Assembly: GCA_030159075.1 (NCBI GenBank)
Contig: BROG01000457.1
Span: 186,001 to 250,000 of the forward strand
DNA length: 64,000 bases
Direction: 5' to 3'
DNA from: Atrina japonica
Taxonomy: Eukaryota; Mollusca; Bivalvia; Pterioida; Pinnidae
Shown: positions 1 through 11,288 of the stretch, piece after piece
How positions within the stretch are numbered: the first letter of the stretch is position 1
Layout of the letters: every line of letters starts with the position of its first letter
Made by a program: the position numbers and the translations under genes
The notes under the pieces: generated by a model
Databases searched by the model: none
Told to the model about the DNA's origin: nothing
The model's input: the letters and a program-made list of their open reading frames with translations, nothing else

Positions 1-130
1 CTTCAGTGACCAATGATATAACACAAAACAAACAGAATGCATTAGAATAACAGTTATCTATTCACATGTGTGTGAAGTATTTTATCAAAATTTCCTTGCT
101 TTACTTTAGTTTAGTATATACATGTATTGT

Positions 131-277
131 AAAGTTTTTAGCTAAATAATCGAAGCTTTGGCATGCATGCCATTCATGAGACTGTGGTGATTTATTGTGT
201 AATTAAGACAGTGTCAATATATTTTCTGTCATACAAGCGTCAAAATAACCAGGGGCGAAAAATTTCCAGGTTATACA
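131..277 (+). repeat. Dispersed repeat family A, copy 1 (last intron of Rab11-FIP)
   Basis: The block begins near GCTAAATAAT.GAAGC, passes through ATGCCATTCATGAG and TTTTCTGTC, and ends AGGGGCGAAAAATTTCCAGG. The same order of words occurs at 53191-53347 and 63171-63330 in LLGL introns. The copies are clearly diverged. No TIR or target duplication was found. Non-coding. Confidence 0.7.
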
Positions 278-367
278 TTACTGATTTCTATAAGAAAAGT
301 CATGATGTGATTGTTACTGGTCTATCAAATATTCTGTTATAAATTGGATTTTTTTTTATTTTTTCAG

Positions 368-487
368 CTTATGAGAACTGTGCAAGAGCATGAAAGTGTG
401 ATCTCAAATTTAAAACAGTATGTAAACAAAATTATACTGACGATCTTGGAGAAAAATCCATCAATTTTAGAGATCACAGCTCGATGA
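368..487 (+). CDS. RAB11FIP4: Rab11 family-interacting protein, class II (FIP3/FIP4-like), last coding exon (partial gene)
   Basis: Class II Rab11-FIPs are coiled-coil adaptors that bind Rab11 (and Arf6) and drive recycling-endosome transport and cytokinesis; the fly member is nuclear fallout. A T-rich tract and CAG end at 367, and the exon then reads 39 codons to TGA at 485-487. The last 22 residues contain QYVNKIILTILEKNPSILEI, which closely fits the C-terminal Rab11-binding helix that ends FIP3/FIP4 proteins (tyrosine, KII patch, NPSILEI). The preceding part (TVQEHESVISNLK) is polar and helical, as expected at the end of the coiled coil. The rest of the gene lies to the left of the window. 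Class I FIPs end differently (ETPSILR and a tail), which favours class II. Only 39 residues are available, so FIP3 and FIP4 cannot be told apart. Confidence 0.85.
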   Translation, partial: LMRTVQEHESVISNLKQYVNKIILTILEKNPSILEITAR

Positions 488-725
488 TAAAAGCGTCTAC
501 AAGAAAGGGGAGATAACCCAGGGGTTATTATCAGTGCTTTATTTATTTATAATTCATTCTGTGATAAACACCAATACACTTGTTGAACAAGTGTGTTGAT
601 TGTTATTGGAGAAATTTTTATTCTAGTGGTTAACTGGATTAGAATTTCTTCCGTTCTATCCTCTGACAGGACGACAAGAAGAAACGACAACTTTTATGAA
701 AATAAATGATTTACCTCGGAGTATA
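488..725 (+). other. 3' UTR and polyadenylation signal of the Rab11-FIP gene
   Basis: This follows the TGA directly. A canonical AATAAA lies at 701-706, about 215 bases after the stop, so cleavage near 720-730 is expected. The exact end is inferred. Confidence 0.6.
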
Positions 726-1472
726 TGTGTAAAACATGACAAAAAAACAGTAAATACATCAGCACAGGTGTAACATAATTCTTGTGTCTTGAGAGGACGT
801 AAGGATTTTTCGTGATTTATGCAAATATAGGACCACTATTCTGCTAAAGCGTGGTCACATATGATACAAATAGTTGTACACCAGTACCACAGACGGGAAA
901 ATATCGTGTCACAGTCATAACAAACTTTACATCACAATTGTAACATATCATATCCTGTTCTTTCATGAAGTTGAATTGTATAAAAAGTACAAAATAAATT
1001 GTTAAATTTCTAAACATTTGAAATATTTTTGTATGACATGGAAAGGGGAAATATTTTCTAAGCATGTTTAATGTTATCTGTCTCATCAGCGCGGTTTCTT
1101 CAAGTGGGTTAAACAGTGCACATCATCGTCACATTTTATACATATCGCCTTTGTATTTTTGTAAATGTAGAGTAGTAAGCGTGCACACTACGCATTTCTT
1201 GCCATTGATTAAAAATATTTTTGATAAGCTTGGAACCTTCGCTACATTTTTAAACTTCAAGTTATGAAATCATTCATTTGAATTGTGTTATTGTGCCTCA
1301 CATTTTTCATTTGAAATATTTTGATACAAACATTAATTTTGTGTTGAAATATATTGACAATAGTCTGAATGACCCAGACTTTTAATCTTAATCATGTAAG
1401 GTCTTGATTCCATCACGCAATTTTGTTTCCAAATGTACTGAAAACCAAAAATAAAAAAATTCATTTCATTTT

Positions 1473-2312
1473 GAGGTCACCTGAACTAAAGGCTTGTATG
1501 ACCCCGTTTGTGATCTGTCTTCATGCGTTGTCCATTGTGCATAAATGCTTAAATTTTGAACTTAAACAGAAAAACTACTGAAGGAATCTTGCTCTGACCA
1601 AGTGTTATTTTTTTTGGAGGCCATTCAAAAATCTTTACTGAAATTAAAATCAAGTTCCACTGAAAGGTTACACAATGGCTTAAGTAACCAACCTACTGCA
1701 ATCCACCTTCACCCATCGTATCTCTTTTACATTGTCCAGGGGTCCCCGTGGCCGAATGGTTAGAGCATGGTGCTTTGAACCATGAAGTTTCTCACTTCTG
1801 GTCAGTGCTTGTTCATGCCTCACTAGAACTTAAGCTGATTTTGCCAGTTTACTTTCTGAAGGCCGATAGTCTCTTCTCAGGTACAATGTAACCAGGTTCT
1901 CTACCAATAAAAATTGTCCGCCACCATATAACTGAAAAATTGTTGAGAGTGGCATGAAACACTACAAAATTTAAATTGTCCATAAACTTTTAACATTTCT
2001 AAAGTTAAACTGAACCACAACTGAAATAATTTATCTTAAACTTGATCGAGCTTTGTTATTTCTTGGCAGTTTGAATTTCAAGATGGCCACCATGGCAGTC
2101 ATCTTCAAATAACTTTTATGTACTAAAACTCCAGTTCTGCTGATTGGATTTCAATGAATTCATTCATATTTATTCAGTAGACCATATGCTGCTGGCAGCC
2201 ATTGTAAAAATATATTTTTAGAAATGTACTTATTAAAACCAGTTCCATAAAGATTTGAACTATATAAACTGACATTGCTCAGGTGACCGTTTAGGCCCAT
2301 GGCCCTCTTGTT
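1473..2312. mobile_element. GGTCACCTGA-ended non-autonomous repeat, interrupted by a SINE
   Basis: The left end GGTCACCTGA (1473-1482) is mirrored on the right by TCAGGTGACC, followed by a GGCCCATGGCCCTCTTG tail. The interior has no long reading frame and contains phrases such as AAGATGGCCACCATGGCAG. The type resembles a very common bivalve dispersed repeat (recalled, not searched). It is split by the SINE at 1739-1974. The outer limits are approximate. Confidence 0.55.
1739..1974 (+). mobile_element. tRNA-derived SINE with target-site duplication
   Basis: The head starts near GTCCCCGTGGCCGAATGG and contains a good RNA polymerase III A box (TGGCCGAATGG); the B box is degraded. The tail reads CCGCCACCATATAACTGAAAAATTGTTGAG, a motif also seen at about 16595-16640 and 52630-52690. 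ATTGTCCA stands on both sides (1731-1738 and 1975-1982), an 8-base target duplication that fixes the limits and shows insertion into the older repeat around it. Confidence 0.75.
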
Positions 2313-2319
2313 ATATCAC

Positions 2320-4870
2320 TCTTGCATTTATCACATTTTTTTTTTTAAATAAAAATATTCTTTTACAAAACCTTTGAATTAAATTCATTTGCTTAAAAGT
2401 AAATACATGTATATGAAAACCTTTTATTTACAACTTAATTAAATTGAATAGAATTATGAATAAATTTAATTTTTGGGGGTATACAAAATTATTTTCTTTT
2501 GTTTTTTTTTATAAATCATGATGTAGATTTTGTAGTTCATGTAAATGCTCAGATAATGTTATTCATTTTGTTCTCATTGTGTGTATCATGTTTAAACATA
2601 TCTAAGAATTTGATGATTCACATTCAATTAAACCGTCCACTTATATATTCTTTTTTTTTATTGCTGACTACAAAAAAAAACCTTGAATTTCATTCCATAA
2701 TGATTGTCTATATAAACTTTTTCTTCTGTCTTTAAAATGTATATCAGTGATTTTTGTTGTTCTTGCTTAATTTTGCTTTTTTTTCGGTTTTTCTTGGGGA
2801 GGGGTGTATATTTTTTTGGTTAAAAGTGACGAAGTCTTATAATCTTATTTAAATCGGAACATTCCTCTGTCATGTTTATCTTTCATAAAGATGGCGCTCA
2901 TTACCTATTATCTAGCATTGTTTCAGATTACATCAAAAATATTCCTCGAGGCCATACAATATCTAAATGTGCCTTCCAGGCAAGCAAAAAATCACATTAC
3001 ATTTAATCTGTGTTTGTATCTATAAATAAAGAAGAAAATTATGTGTCAGAAATCAAAACTTGTAGATTTTTATCATTGAGTTTTAGGAAGTTTCTCTCAG
3101 TACAAGTTATTTTTGTAAATCAAACCTTTCAGACATTATCTGACCAGGAAGGCATGGATAAAAGTTGGTGAAAATATAAACTACTTTACCTGTGCAATCG
3201 TGTTAAAAACTTTGGAGGATTTCAGTTTAGATTTTATGAAATTTATAATTTTTTTCTTGTTTTTCAATTAAAACAACAATAATAACAGAAGTCATGAAAA
3301 AGTGTTTAGAAATATTTAAATACATAACAAATTATGTTGACCTAAAATAGCATCTTTTTATTACTATTTTTCTAAATATAACCTTGGCTTCAAAAGCAAA
3401 GTGTAGTTTATTTGGTTGTAAAAAAAAATGGTCAGATTATTGTAGAAGTTACATAGTTTCAATGAATTGAAAATAAAGCAACTTTTTTTTTTTTTTTTTT
3501 GTCAATGCCTTGTGTGTATTTTACTTTGATTGTTTCGATGTTGTGATTTTTTGTGGTAAAAGAATCATACTATATATCGTAACCCTGACTTCTTAACACA
3601 ACATTTTTTGTTGTAGTTGAAAGTCAGTTTCCTATTTACATAGCTTGATTCATTGATATTATCTGTTGCTGATTGACCTGAATTGTGTCATTCGTGTCGT
3701 ATTAACCTGCATAGTTTTTGGTTCCTTTAGTATGCCCATTTGTGCGTTTGCACCACATAGGTTTCTATCTATATGAATTTATTTTATCAAATTTTAATCA
3801 AATTTGGTATATTGTTTTTTGTCAATGGGATCATGTGTGATTTTGATTATTAAACCCATCATTTGGCAGTAGTGGCCAGAGTTACGGCCCTTTAAAATCT
3901 ACATTAAATAACTCAGCTTTCAGGGACATGTTTCTTATTAAATAACTCAGCTTTCAGGGACAGTGTTTCTTATTAAACACATCTTGGTAATTCTTTTATT
4001 TCTAATTGAAAAAATGGGCATTTAATTGAATGGCACCTTATATCTATTGTAATGGTCATAAATTATTGCTGTGACTGACCAGTACTTTTTTTTATTAATT
4101 TTTCACCTGAATGTGACTTGCTTGTATAACTTCTTCCGGCTTTTGTCCAGCTGCAGGCTGATATAAATTTATCATAATTGTACTGTACTGCAGCTCAGTC
4201 TGAAAATTTATGTGATACATCAAATTCTAAAATAATTTCAGCAAGATTTTTTTTAAATCTGAATTATTTTTATTCACAGCATGGTTAAAATTCAAATATA
4301 CTTTTTCATGAAAATTCATAATTCATTGGAATTAAAAATATCTTATCTACATTCAAGAAAAATTCAGTGACCATAATGAAAATTTTGATTTATGATTTCA
4401 TCTTCTTTTTTTTTAAAAAAAAAGTTTATTTTACTTTGTATACCATTTACAGTTAGAAAAAAAAATTTTCTCTTCAAAAAATTGCAAAATTCATCAATTA
4501 GACACGTTATACACAGATCTTTCAAGCACAAGATTATCAGATCATGTTCTCATAAGTGTCATGATTTCATCATTTTTTTTTCTTTATAACTGATTTAAAA
4601 AAAAAAAACATTGTATATAAGTTATTGTCCTGGTTTTTTTTCTAGTCATAGTACAGGACAAGTCCACTATAATTGTTATTTGCTGTACACTTCAGCCTAA
4701 TGAGATTTAAAAGCTTCAAAATGAAAAAAGGAAGTAAAAAATTGGTACTACAATATCTGTGTTGTTTTTATGTTTGTATAGAATACTAGCACTTGTCTAA
4801 CCACGGGTTGTGATTAGATCTTAATTGATATCAATCTGCTTCATTAACTTATAACTTGTCTACTCGGAAA
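2320..4870. other. AT-rich intergenic DNA, no gene seen
   Basis: No coding-like frame and no element with defined ends was found. There are poly-T runs (3483-3500) and a short tandem duplication of about 35 bases (TTAAATAACTCAGCTTTCAG twice, 3904-3975). Confidence 0.5.
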
Positions 4871-4876
4871 ATAACG

Positions 4877-4892
4877 GGGGGGGGGGGGGGGG
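4877..4892. repeat. Poly-G tract
   Basis: An uninterrupted G run sits in otherwise AT-rich DNA. Its length is likely to vary between individuals and between reads. Confidence 0.8.
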
Positions 4893-5736
4893 TTATAGGG
4901 ATGTCCTTGGCACAGGCATTCTATCTTGGTAAATCTTTTTAAGTAAGCGGATTTACAGGTAACATTCATTAACTTATACACCATTTGCCGGTGCTGATGC
5001 TTTTTATTCAATTTGTTTTGTTAAGTTATATAATTTGTTCCTTTTTTTTTTTTTTCATGATTTGGACCTTTTTTTTTTTGCCAACGTAATTGCTAAATAT
5101 CTCTAAAGAAAACAGAAGTTTAACAATGTTATATTATACATTTTTGTATTTATTTTTCTTGCGTGAGGGAAATATGAAGATTTATTCACCTAAGAAATGT
5201 TATATAGCCCGAGGGAAATGTGACTTTTCAAAGGTGAATAAATCTTTATATTCTCCTTACGCTAGGAAAAAATTAACAATTTATTCACTTTCTATATATA
5301 AATTGCATAATACCAAAGTAAAATTTTATTGGGTATGTTTGCTCTCAGTTTCAAGATATTAGAAAAAATCATTAAAAATCCACAAAGATCTACAAAATTG
5401 TCATGTGGATGCTTATGGGAGTTGTTTCCCTTTCAAGTACATTGTTCATGCTGAAGGTTATTATATTAAAATCTGATAGAGAGAAAGAAAGTGTGAATGT
5501 GCTCTTATTTTGTCCAGAGATATGATATAACATACAAACCTGACTTTGAAACATCCAGGTGAGTGATTGAGTCTCCTACGAGCCTTTAGTTTTGATTTCC
5601 TTCAGTCTGCAAGTACAAAACTTAAAACAATGCATGAGAATCACTTTGGGTAAAGTTTAACATTTGATTCAGAAAGGTGTCCAGGATCTTGGTTAGTATA
5701 TTACCTTGAACCTTTTGATTGAGACCAGAAGCTGCC

Positions 5737-6270
5737 TGCACCACCATAAAATGAGACCTTGGGCCTGCACCACCATACACAGACCAGGTACATGACCACC
5801 ATTTAATGAGACCAGGTACATGACCACCATTTAATGAGACCAGGTACATGAACATCATAAAGTGAGACTAGGTACCTGACCACCATTTAATGAGACCAGG
5901 TACATGACCATCATATAGTGAGACTAGGTATCTGACTACCATTTAATGAGACCAGGTACATGACCTTCATATAGTGAGACTAGGTATCTGACTACCATTT
6001 AATGAGACCAGGTACATGACCTTCATATAGTGAGACTAGGTACCTGACTACCATACAATGAGACCATGTACCTAGCCATCATTAAATGAGACCAGGTACA
6101 TGGCCTCCATACAGTGAGACCAGGTACCTGACCACCATACAGTGACACCAGGTATCTGACACTTTACAGTGAGACCAGATACCTGACCACCATTTAATGA
6201 GACCAGGTACATGACTTCCATACAGTGTAACCAGGTACCTGAATGCTATACAGTGAGACCAGGTACCTGT
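5737..6270. repeat. 28-bp minisatellite with dimeric higher-order pattern
   Basis: About 19 copies of a 28-base unit are present, such as CCACCATTTAATGAGACCAG followed by GTACATGA. In the middle, two variants alternate: one with CATTTAATGAGACCAGGTACA and one with CATATAGTGAGACTAGGTATC. This gives a 56-base higher-order repeat. Small open frames on the minus strand come from the repeat and are not genes. Confidence 0.9.
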
Positions 6271-6515
6271 CCATGTGTCTTAATTTGGCATTCAGTTTTT
6301 ATAATACCACAGTTAATGTTAATAGATATTTAATTAATTAATTAATTTGTGGTAGTTCTAGTGAAAAGCAAAGGTAATTTCCTGATGTTCTCTGCTAAAA
6401 ATTGTAATATGCCATTACCATTGTGCCAGTACATATCAGTATGTTCACCACAATAAACTGACATTGAATATCTAAGTGGCAGCAGCCAGGTGAAATTTAC
6501 GTGTATTTAAAATCT

Positions 6516-6518
<3 letters not shown>

Positions 6519-6595
<77 letters not shown>
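6519..6595. repeat. (AT)n microsatellite
   Basis: A pure AT dinucleotide run of about 76 bases. Confidence 0.95.
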
Positions 6596-6597
<2 letters not shown>

Positions 6598-7652
6598 AAG
6601 TATAGGTATTTAACCGTAAGTAATTTCTACATTGATTTCTGTTGGTGTTCCATTAAACGTAACAAATAACGATAGCATTTGTATAGGTATTGAAACAACT
6701 GCAGTGACGGGAGTATTTGTGAATTAATCTCCAGAGAAAAAAATCTTTAACAATAAAACGGCTTACATATAACTTTATTTACAGATTGACAGTAATTCCG
6801 GTGAACATACAAACGCAACAATACCCGATCGTATAAATAACTGCAGGTATTTTTAACCAAAATCAAATATAAAAACTCTGTAGGAGATATCATAATGGCG
6901 ACATGTAGTTTTGATATTGTTTTGAATTTGCATTCACGGGTTTTAGGAAGCCAGTTCACTTTAAATACCCGGTAATATAGAACATGTGGCCTTGATCATT
7001 CCATTGTCCTTGAACAAATTATCTGTTTTCTCACCGTATTTACTTCTCTCTGAATGAGATAAAGCTGGTGCCTGGGTACTCTAGATATTTGGCGTGAGTC
7101 ATTTAAATTAACCTGGCATATTTTTTTTTCTTTACGTTTGGATACATCTACTTGATAATTTGAGCACAAGTTAACGGTGTTATTAGTTTCCCAGCGGTTT
7201 TCGGAGGGGGGGGGGGGCTATAAATTTGTGTTCTTTCCGTCCTTCCATCTGCCGTCCTTTTTATTTGACCGGGCCATATATTAAGGCTCCCTATATTTCG
7301 TGTAAGTATGCATCTTTAAAAAACAACGGAGTGGTGCATACAAAAAATATTGCGCTCTTACCACCCATATCTTTTTGTTTTTTAGATTTTAGATTCCCCT
7401 TTGTTTAATTTAATTTGCCCGGGCCATAGCCAGGTTATTTCTTTAAGTTGAATGTTCCCCATATTTGGTAAAGGCATAGGGAGCATATATTTCAAGAAGA
7501 CAGAGTGTCAAATACAAATGTTGCATACCTATCACCATTAATGTTAAGTTATTTACCATTTGTTGGTGTCATTTTTCTGGGCCACATCAATTGCATTTGT
7601 GTTACCTAGACTTACAATATTTGGTTCAGACATACATTGTACATCTTAGGTC

Positions 7653-7683
<31 letters not shown>

Positions 7684-7690
7684 GGTCAAT
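6596..7690. other. Intergenic DNA, no gene seen
   Basis: Only a poly-G run (7206-7217) and a poly-T run of about 28 bases (7655-7683) stand out. Short frames here lack coding character. Confidence 0.5.
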
Positions 7691-7699
7691 TTATACATC

Positions 7700-8130
7700 T
7701 TGGCGACATGCCGGTATTCGCCCAGTATTCCGAAGACCCGATAGTCCAAAAGTTCTGCATTCTAATATACAAAAGCTCCCATAATCTGAACGTATAAACA
7801 TTTCGACGTGCCAATAATTCGAAGGTCTGATCGATCTACGGTTTAAGGGTCCAATAGTCCGAAGCCCCAATAGTCCGAAGCCCCAATAGTCCGAAGATCC
7901 GATAGTTCGAAGGTTAAGAGCAATATAAAATATTCCCGGAAACAGAACTATATTCTCGATTCCATTCGGACTATCAGGCCTTCACTGTCGAGCCTTCAGA
8001 CTAATGGACCTCCGGACTATCAAACCTTCGATCTATCGGATCCTCGAACTATCGGGCCTTCGGTCTATCGGGCCCTCGGACTATCAGGCCTTCGGAATAC
8101 TGTGTGGTCACCGGCATATTTACGAGTCAA
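7700..8130. mobile_element. Foldback element built from about 16-bp inverted subrepeats
   Basis: The left half carries degenerate copies of CCCCAATAGTCCGAAG. The right half carries the reverse complement, as in GGGCCTTCGGTCTATC. The outermost words also pair: ATGCCGGT and CAGTATTCCGAAG at 7708-7735 match CTTCGGAATACTG and ACCGGCAT at 8090-8117, in reverse order and with equal spacing. A loop of about 45 bases near 7920-7965 separates the arms. There is no reading frame. This is the layout of a foldback element; no target duplication could be fixed. Confidence 0.75.
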
Positions 8131-8135
8131 AATGC

Positions 8136-10236
8136 CAAATCTTTATGGTGCGGACCACAGGGCTTGTATAATATCTTAATCCTGTTTATGGCTTCTAACT
8201 GTAAAAGTGTAGGTACCAACAAAGTAATTATGTAACTACGGAAATTAATGTTTGTTGTGAAATTGATTTATAAATGTTTAATTTCATTCTGGTCTTCATT
8301 CATTACGTCACAACACCTCATCTTTTGTTTGTCAATTTCTAGATCTCAGCTGGCTAGCCATTGTTTGCTATCAATTCGTGTTCCCCAAACAAACCTGCAG
8401 TAGTCATAGCTACTATTAACAAAATGACATTTTTTGTAGAATATTTGAAAGACTTTTTAATGATATTAAAACTGTGCCGAATATGATACTGAATTAATCA
8501 TAAGTATCTCTCTTCTACAGTACTAAATTAATTTTGAAATAGATTTATCTGCTTTTGAACGAGAATGTAAATTAACCAAATGTTGTTTCATACTATGTTA
8601 TCAATGTAGATGAAATTAACGTAAATTGCTTCAGCTGTCACCAGGAATGATTCACAAAAATATGTCGGAAATAAACACTACAATGACAAAAATGATAATT
8701 CATCGAAATTGTATCTGCTGACAGACATATATCTATATACTTATCATCCTATGACTTGATTTAACAACAGTGACGAAACTGGCTTTTCAGAGGGGGTCAG
8801 TCAAGGAGCAACATTTTATCTGGGTGGACCACAAAAAGATCATGTATAGACAAATTTGTATATAGTGGGTTCACTTGCATCTAACGATTTATTTTTCTTT
8901 AATCCATTTTTTTTTCGAGAATTATTTAAGGGTCACAAGTAGGACCACATTTTCTAATGGGTGCACAGTGGCAATTCCTTAGTTACGCTGCTGTTCAGAA
9001 AACGGACTTTTCGAACACATCCTAAACATTTTATCCCCCGGGATATCAAATATTTGTAACATATGTGTTTGTCTGTCCATTCGACTGTCTGTAATATTTC
9101 AATTTCCTTCAAATTAATCCAGTTTCTACCAGAAGATTTTAACTAAATTGTGTACGTTGCTTTATATAGCAATATATCATTTCCATCAGTAGGTAATATT
9201 GTTCTTAATAATCTTCACATATGCTGCAGGCCCATCGGAAGCTGGGCTGGGATTCTTGTCGTCTACAAAAAGTCAATAAAATACTGTTCTTTCCTGTGAC
9301 ACCCCCCAATATGAATTGCGTTCCACTGGCCTGCGAATGACTTACTTCACGAGCTGACATAGTGTTTCTCAATATCACATTTTTATGTTTTCTACATTAA
9401 CTGAGTTGGTAAATAGGACATTATTACAACCGGATACTGTTCAGATTTATTGTCTCTCATAGTATCTCAAAACTGATTTGACCCCATTAAATATAAACAG
9501 TAATATTACTACAATAATTCTGACACATGCTGTAGCAATACCATCAAACCTTAGTAATCAATTTCTCGTAAACTGAGTATAGGAAAGTTTATTTCGGCAT
9601 ATTAACTTATCTGATTTGAGAGAGTCTCACATCACCATATTCAAGGTTCTATATTTACCACTATTCAATAAATCCACTATAATCGAAGCTACTATACTAT
9701 GATTATATTAAACCCCCTCCTACACCACCTCTCGATCCACTCCTTTTTTGTAGTTTCGTTGACATCGTTGGCATACCACCTCATAATTCATCTCTGCAGT
9801 GCTTTCTATATTATCTATGTACGTGTATATTTTGTATCTAATTACAATGTTAAGCCTCCTTGACGTGTCACCGAATGATCCACCCCTGCTGTGGCTACAT
9901 TGACATTCAATAGGATTTCTGGGGAGAAAATGTCATTAATATCAACATGTCAGTGAAGATGTCAATTTCTATCGTTCGTCCAAGTGTTCATTTCGTGTAT
10001 TTTATGTTTAAGGTACTTCTGAGTTATGATATAACCAATGTTTTGACCAGTTGCCATCTTCAACTTCACCCCTCAGGTAATTTCAAAATATCTAGTAATC
10101 ATCTTTGTTAGAAATTACGATTTTGATTTGTTGTAAGTCCTTGTCAAATTACAAGTGTAATCCTCCTCGAGACGAGATTTTAGAGATAAAATCGCTCGTC
10201 CCTCAAAAATTATAATTTTCATCGCTCGAGGCAGTA
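8136..10236. other. Intergenic DNA, no gene seen
   Basis: AT-rich with stops in every frame. No element with recognisable ends and no RNA gene was found. Confidence 0.5.
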
Positions 10237-10239
10237 TAA

Positions 10240-11285
10240 GGCCATTCCAAGTTTTTTTCTATGTTAAGCGTCCACCCTTATTACACGAACCTAACTACCT
10301 ATTCGAAAAACACACACACAACCTGATGTAAAACACAAAGGTCTTCAATTATAATTGTGACCAGTAAATAGAAATGAATAGCATCAGGTTATGGAGTTGA
10401 GTCGAGTAAATTGGTTCCACTAACAAGACCCGAAGTCACCAAATTTACTCAGTACTCAAAGTTCAACTAACCTTTCGTGATGTTACGGTAAAACCACGTT
10501 AAATTTATTCTGTAACTGGGCATGTTTATATATTGATGGTATACAATTGTAAATCATGATAAAAATTATTGCTCATTTGAAGAAAACTTTTTTAAATATC
10601 AAATAATAGTTTGAGTACGTACTCAAATTTTGAGTACCATAATCAACGTATTTATTCATTGTTTACATGTGTGTGAGGAAAAAAAATATATGTGACTGAT
10701 GTAAAATGTTAATACGTTTCCTATTCACTTCAATTTTGAAGTTTTACAAATGATTATAAAGTCAAAATAATGAAATAAAAGTTCGAGCTCGAGTACTGAG
10801 TAAATTTAGTGATTTTGGGCCCGGTACCGTACTCAACGTATTTGTGGTTTTTTTTTTACAAGAAAAATCATAAGTGTGAAGCAAAAATTTATATGTAAAT
10901 GATTAAAAATCATAATATGTTTCCTAATCACTAAAATCCAAAAGTTTTATAAACAATTTTAAAGTCAAAATAATGTAATAAAAGTTGAGCTTGAGTATTG
11001 AGTAAATTTGATGACTTCGGTCCCAGAGCACGCTACAATACCCTTTAAGCATTTGATAGTAGATCTATACTAGCTTTATTTTATCTGAACTGTGTCAGCA
11101 TCTAACCAACTACAAAAATAAAGCAATTTCACTCTATGTGTTGTAAGGAACACTCACAGATTACCAATTGCGTGTTGTTGTTTCTTTGTTTCTTTTTTTT
11201 TTTTTTTTACAAATCATGAAGATGATGTCCTAAACCAAAGCGCACGCGGACGCTATGTTAACATAGAAAAAAAATTGGAATGGCC
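10240..11285. mobile_element. Non-autonomous DNA transposon, GGCC TIR and TAA target duplication (copy 1)
   Basis: The left end GGCCATTCCAAGTTTTTTTC (then TATGTTAAGCGTCC) is matched on the right by the reverse complement of GGCCATTCCAATTTTTTTTC, TATGTTAACATAGCGTCC. Matching runs for roughly 33 bases with a short indel. TAA precedes the left end (10237-10239) and follows the right end (11286-11288). A 3-base TAA duplication is typical of PIF/Harbinger elements. No transposase frame is present. The inside contains the separate inverted structure at 10430-11020. Confidence 0.75.
10430..11020. repeat. Nested element with about 37-bp inverted ends and an internal duplication
   Basis: CCGAAGTCACCAAATTTACT (from 10430) pairs with the reverse complement of the stretch ending GATGACTTCGG at 11020. 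The interior holds two direct copies of about 190 bases (about 10640-10818 and 10835-11020), each ending in a GAGTA.TGAGTAAATTT word. A related copy lies at 23590-23810 in LLGL intron 1. An 18-base perfect palindrome TTTGAGTACGTACTCAAA lies at 10610-10627. Confidence 0.6.
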
Positions 11286-11288
11286 TAA

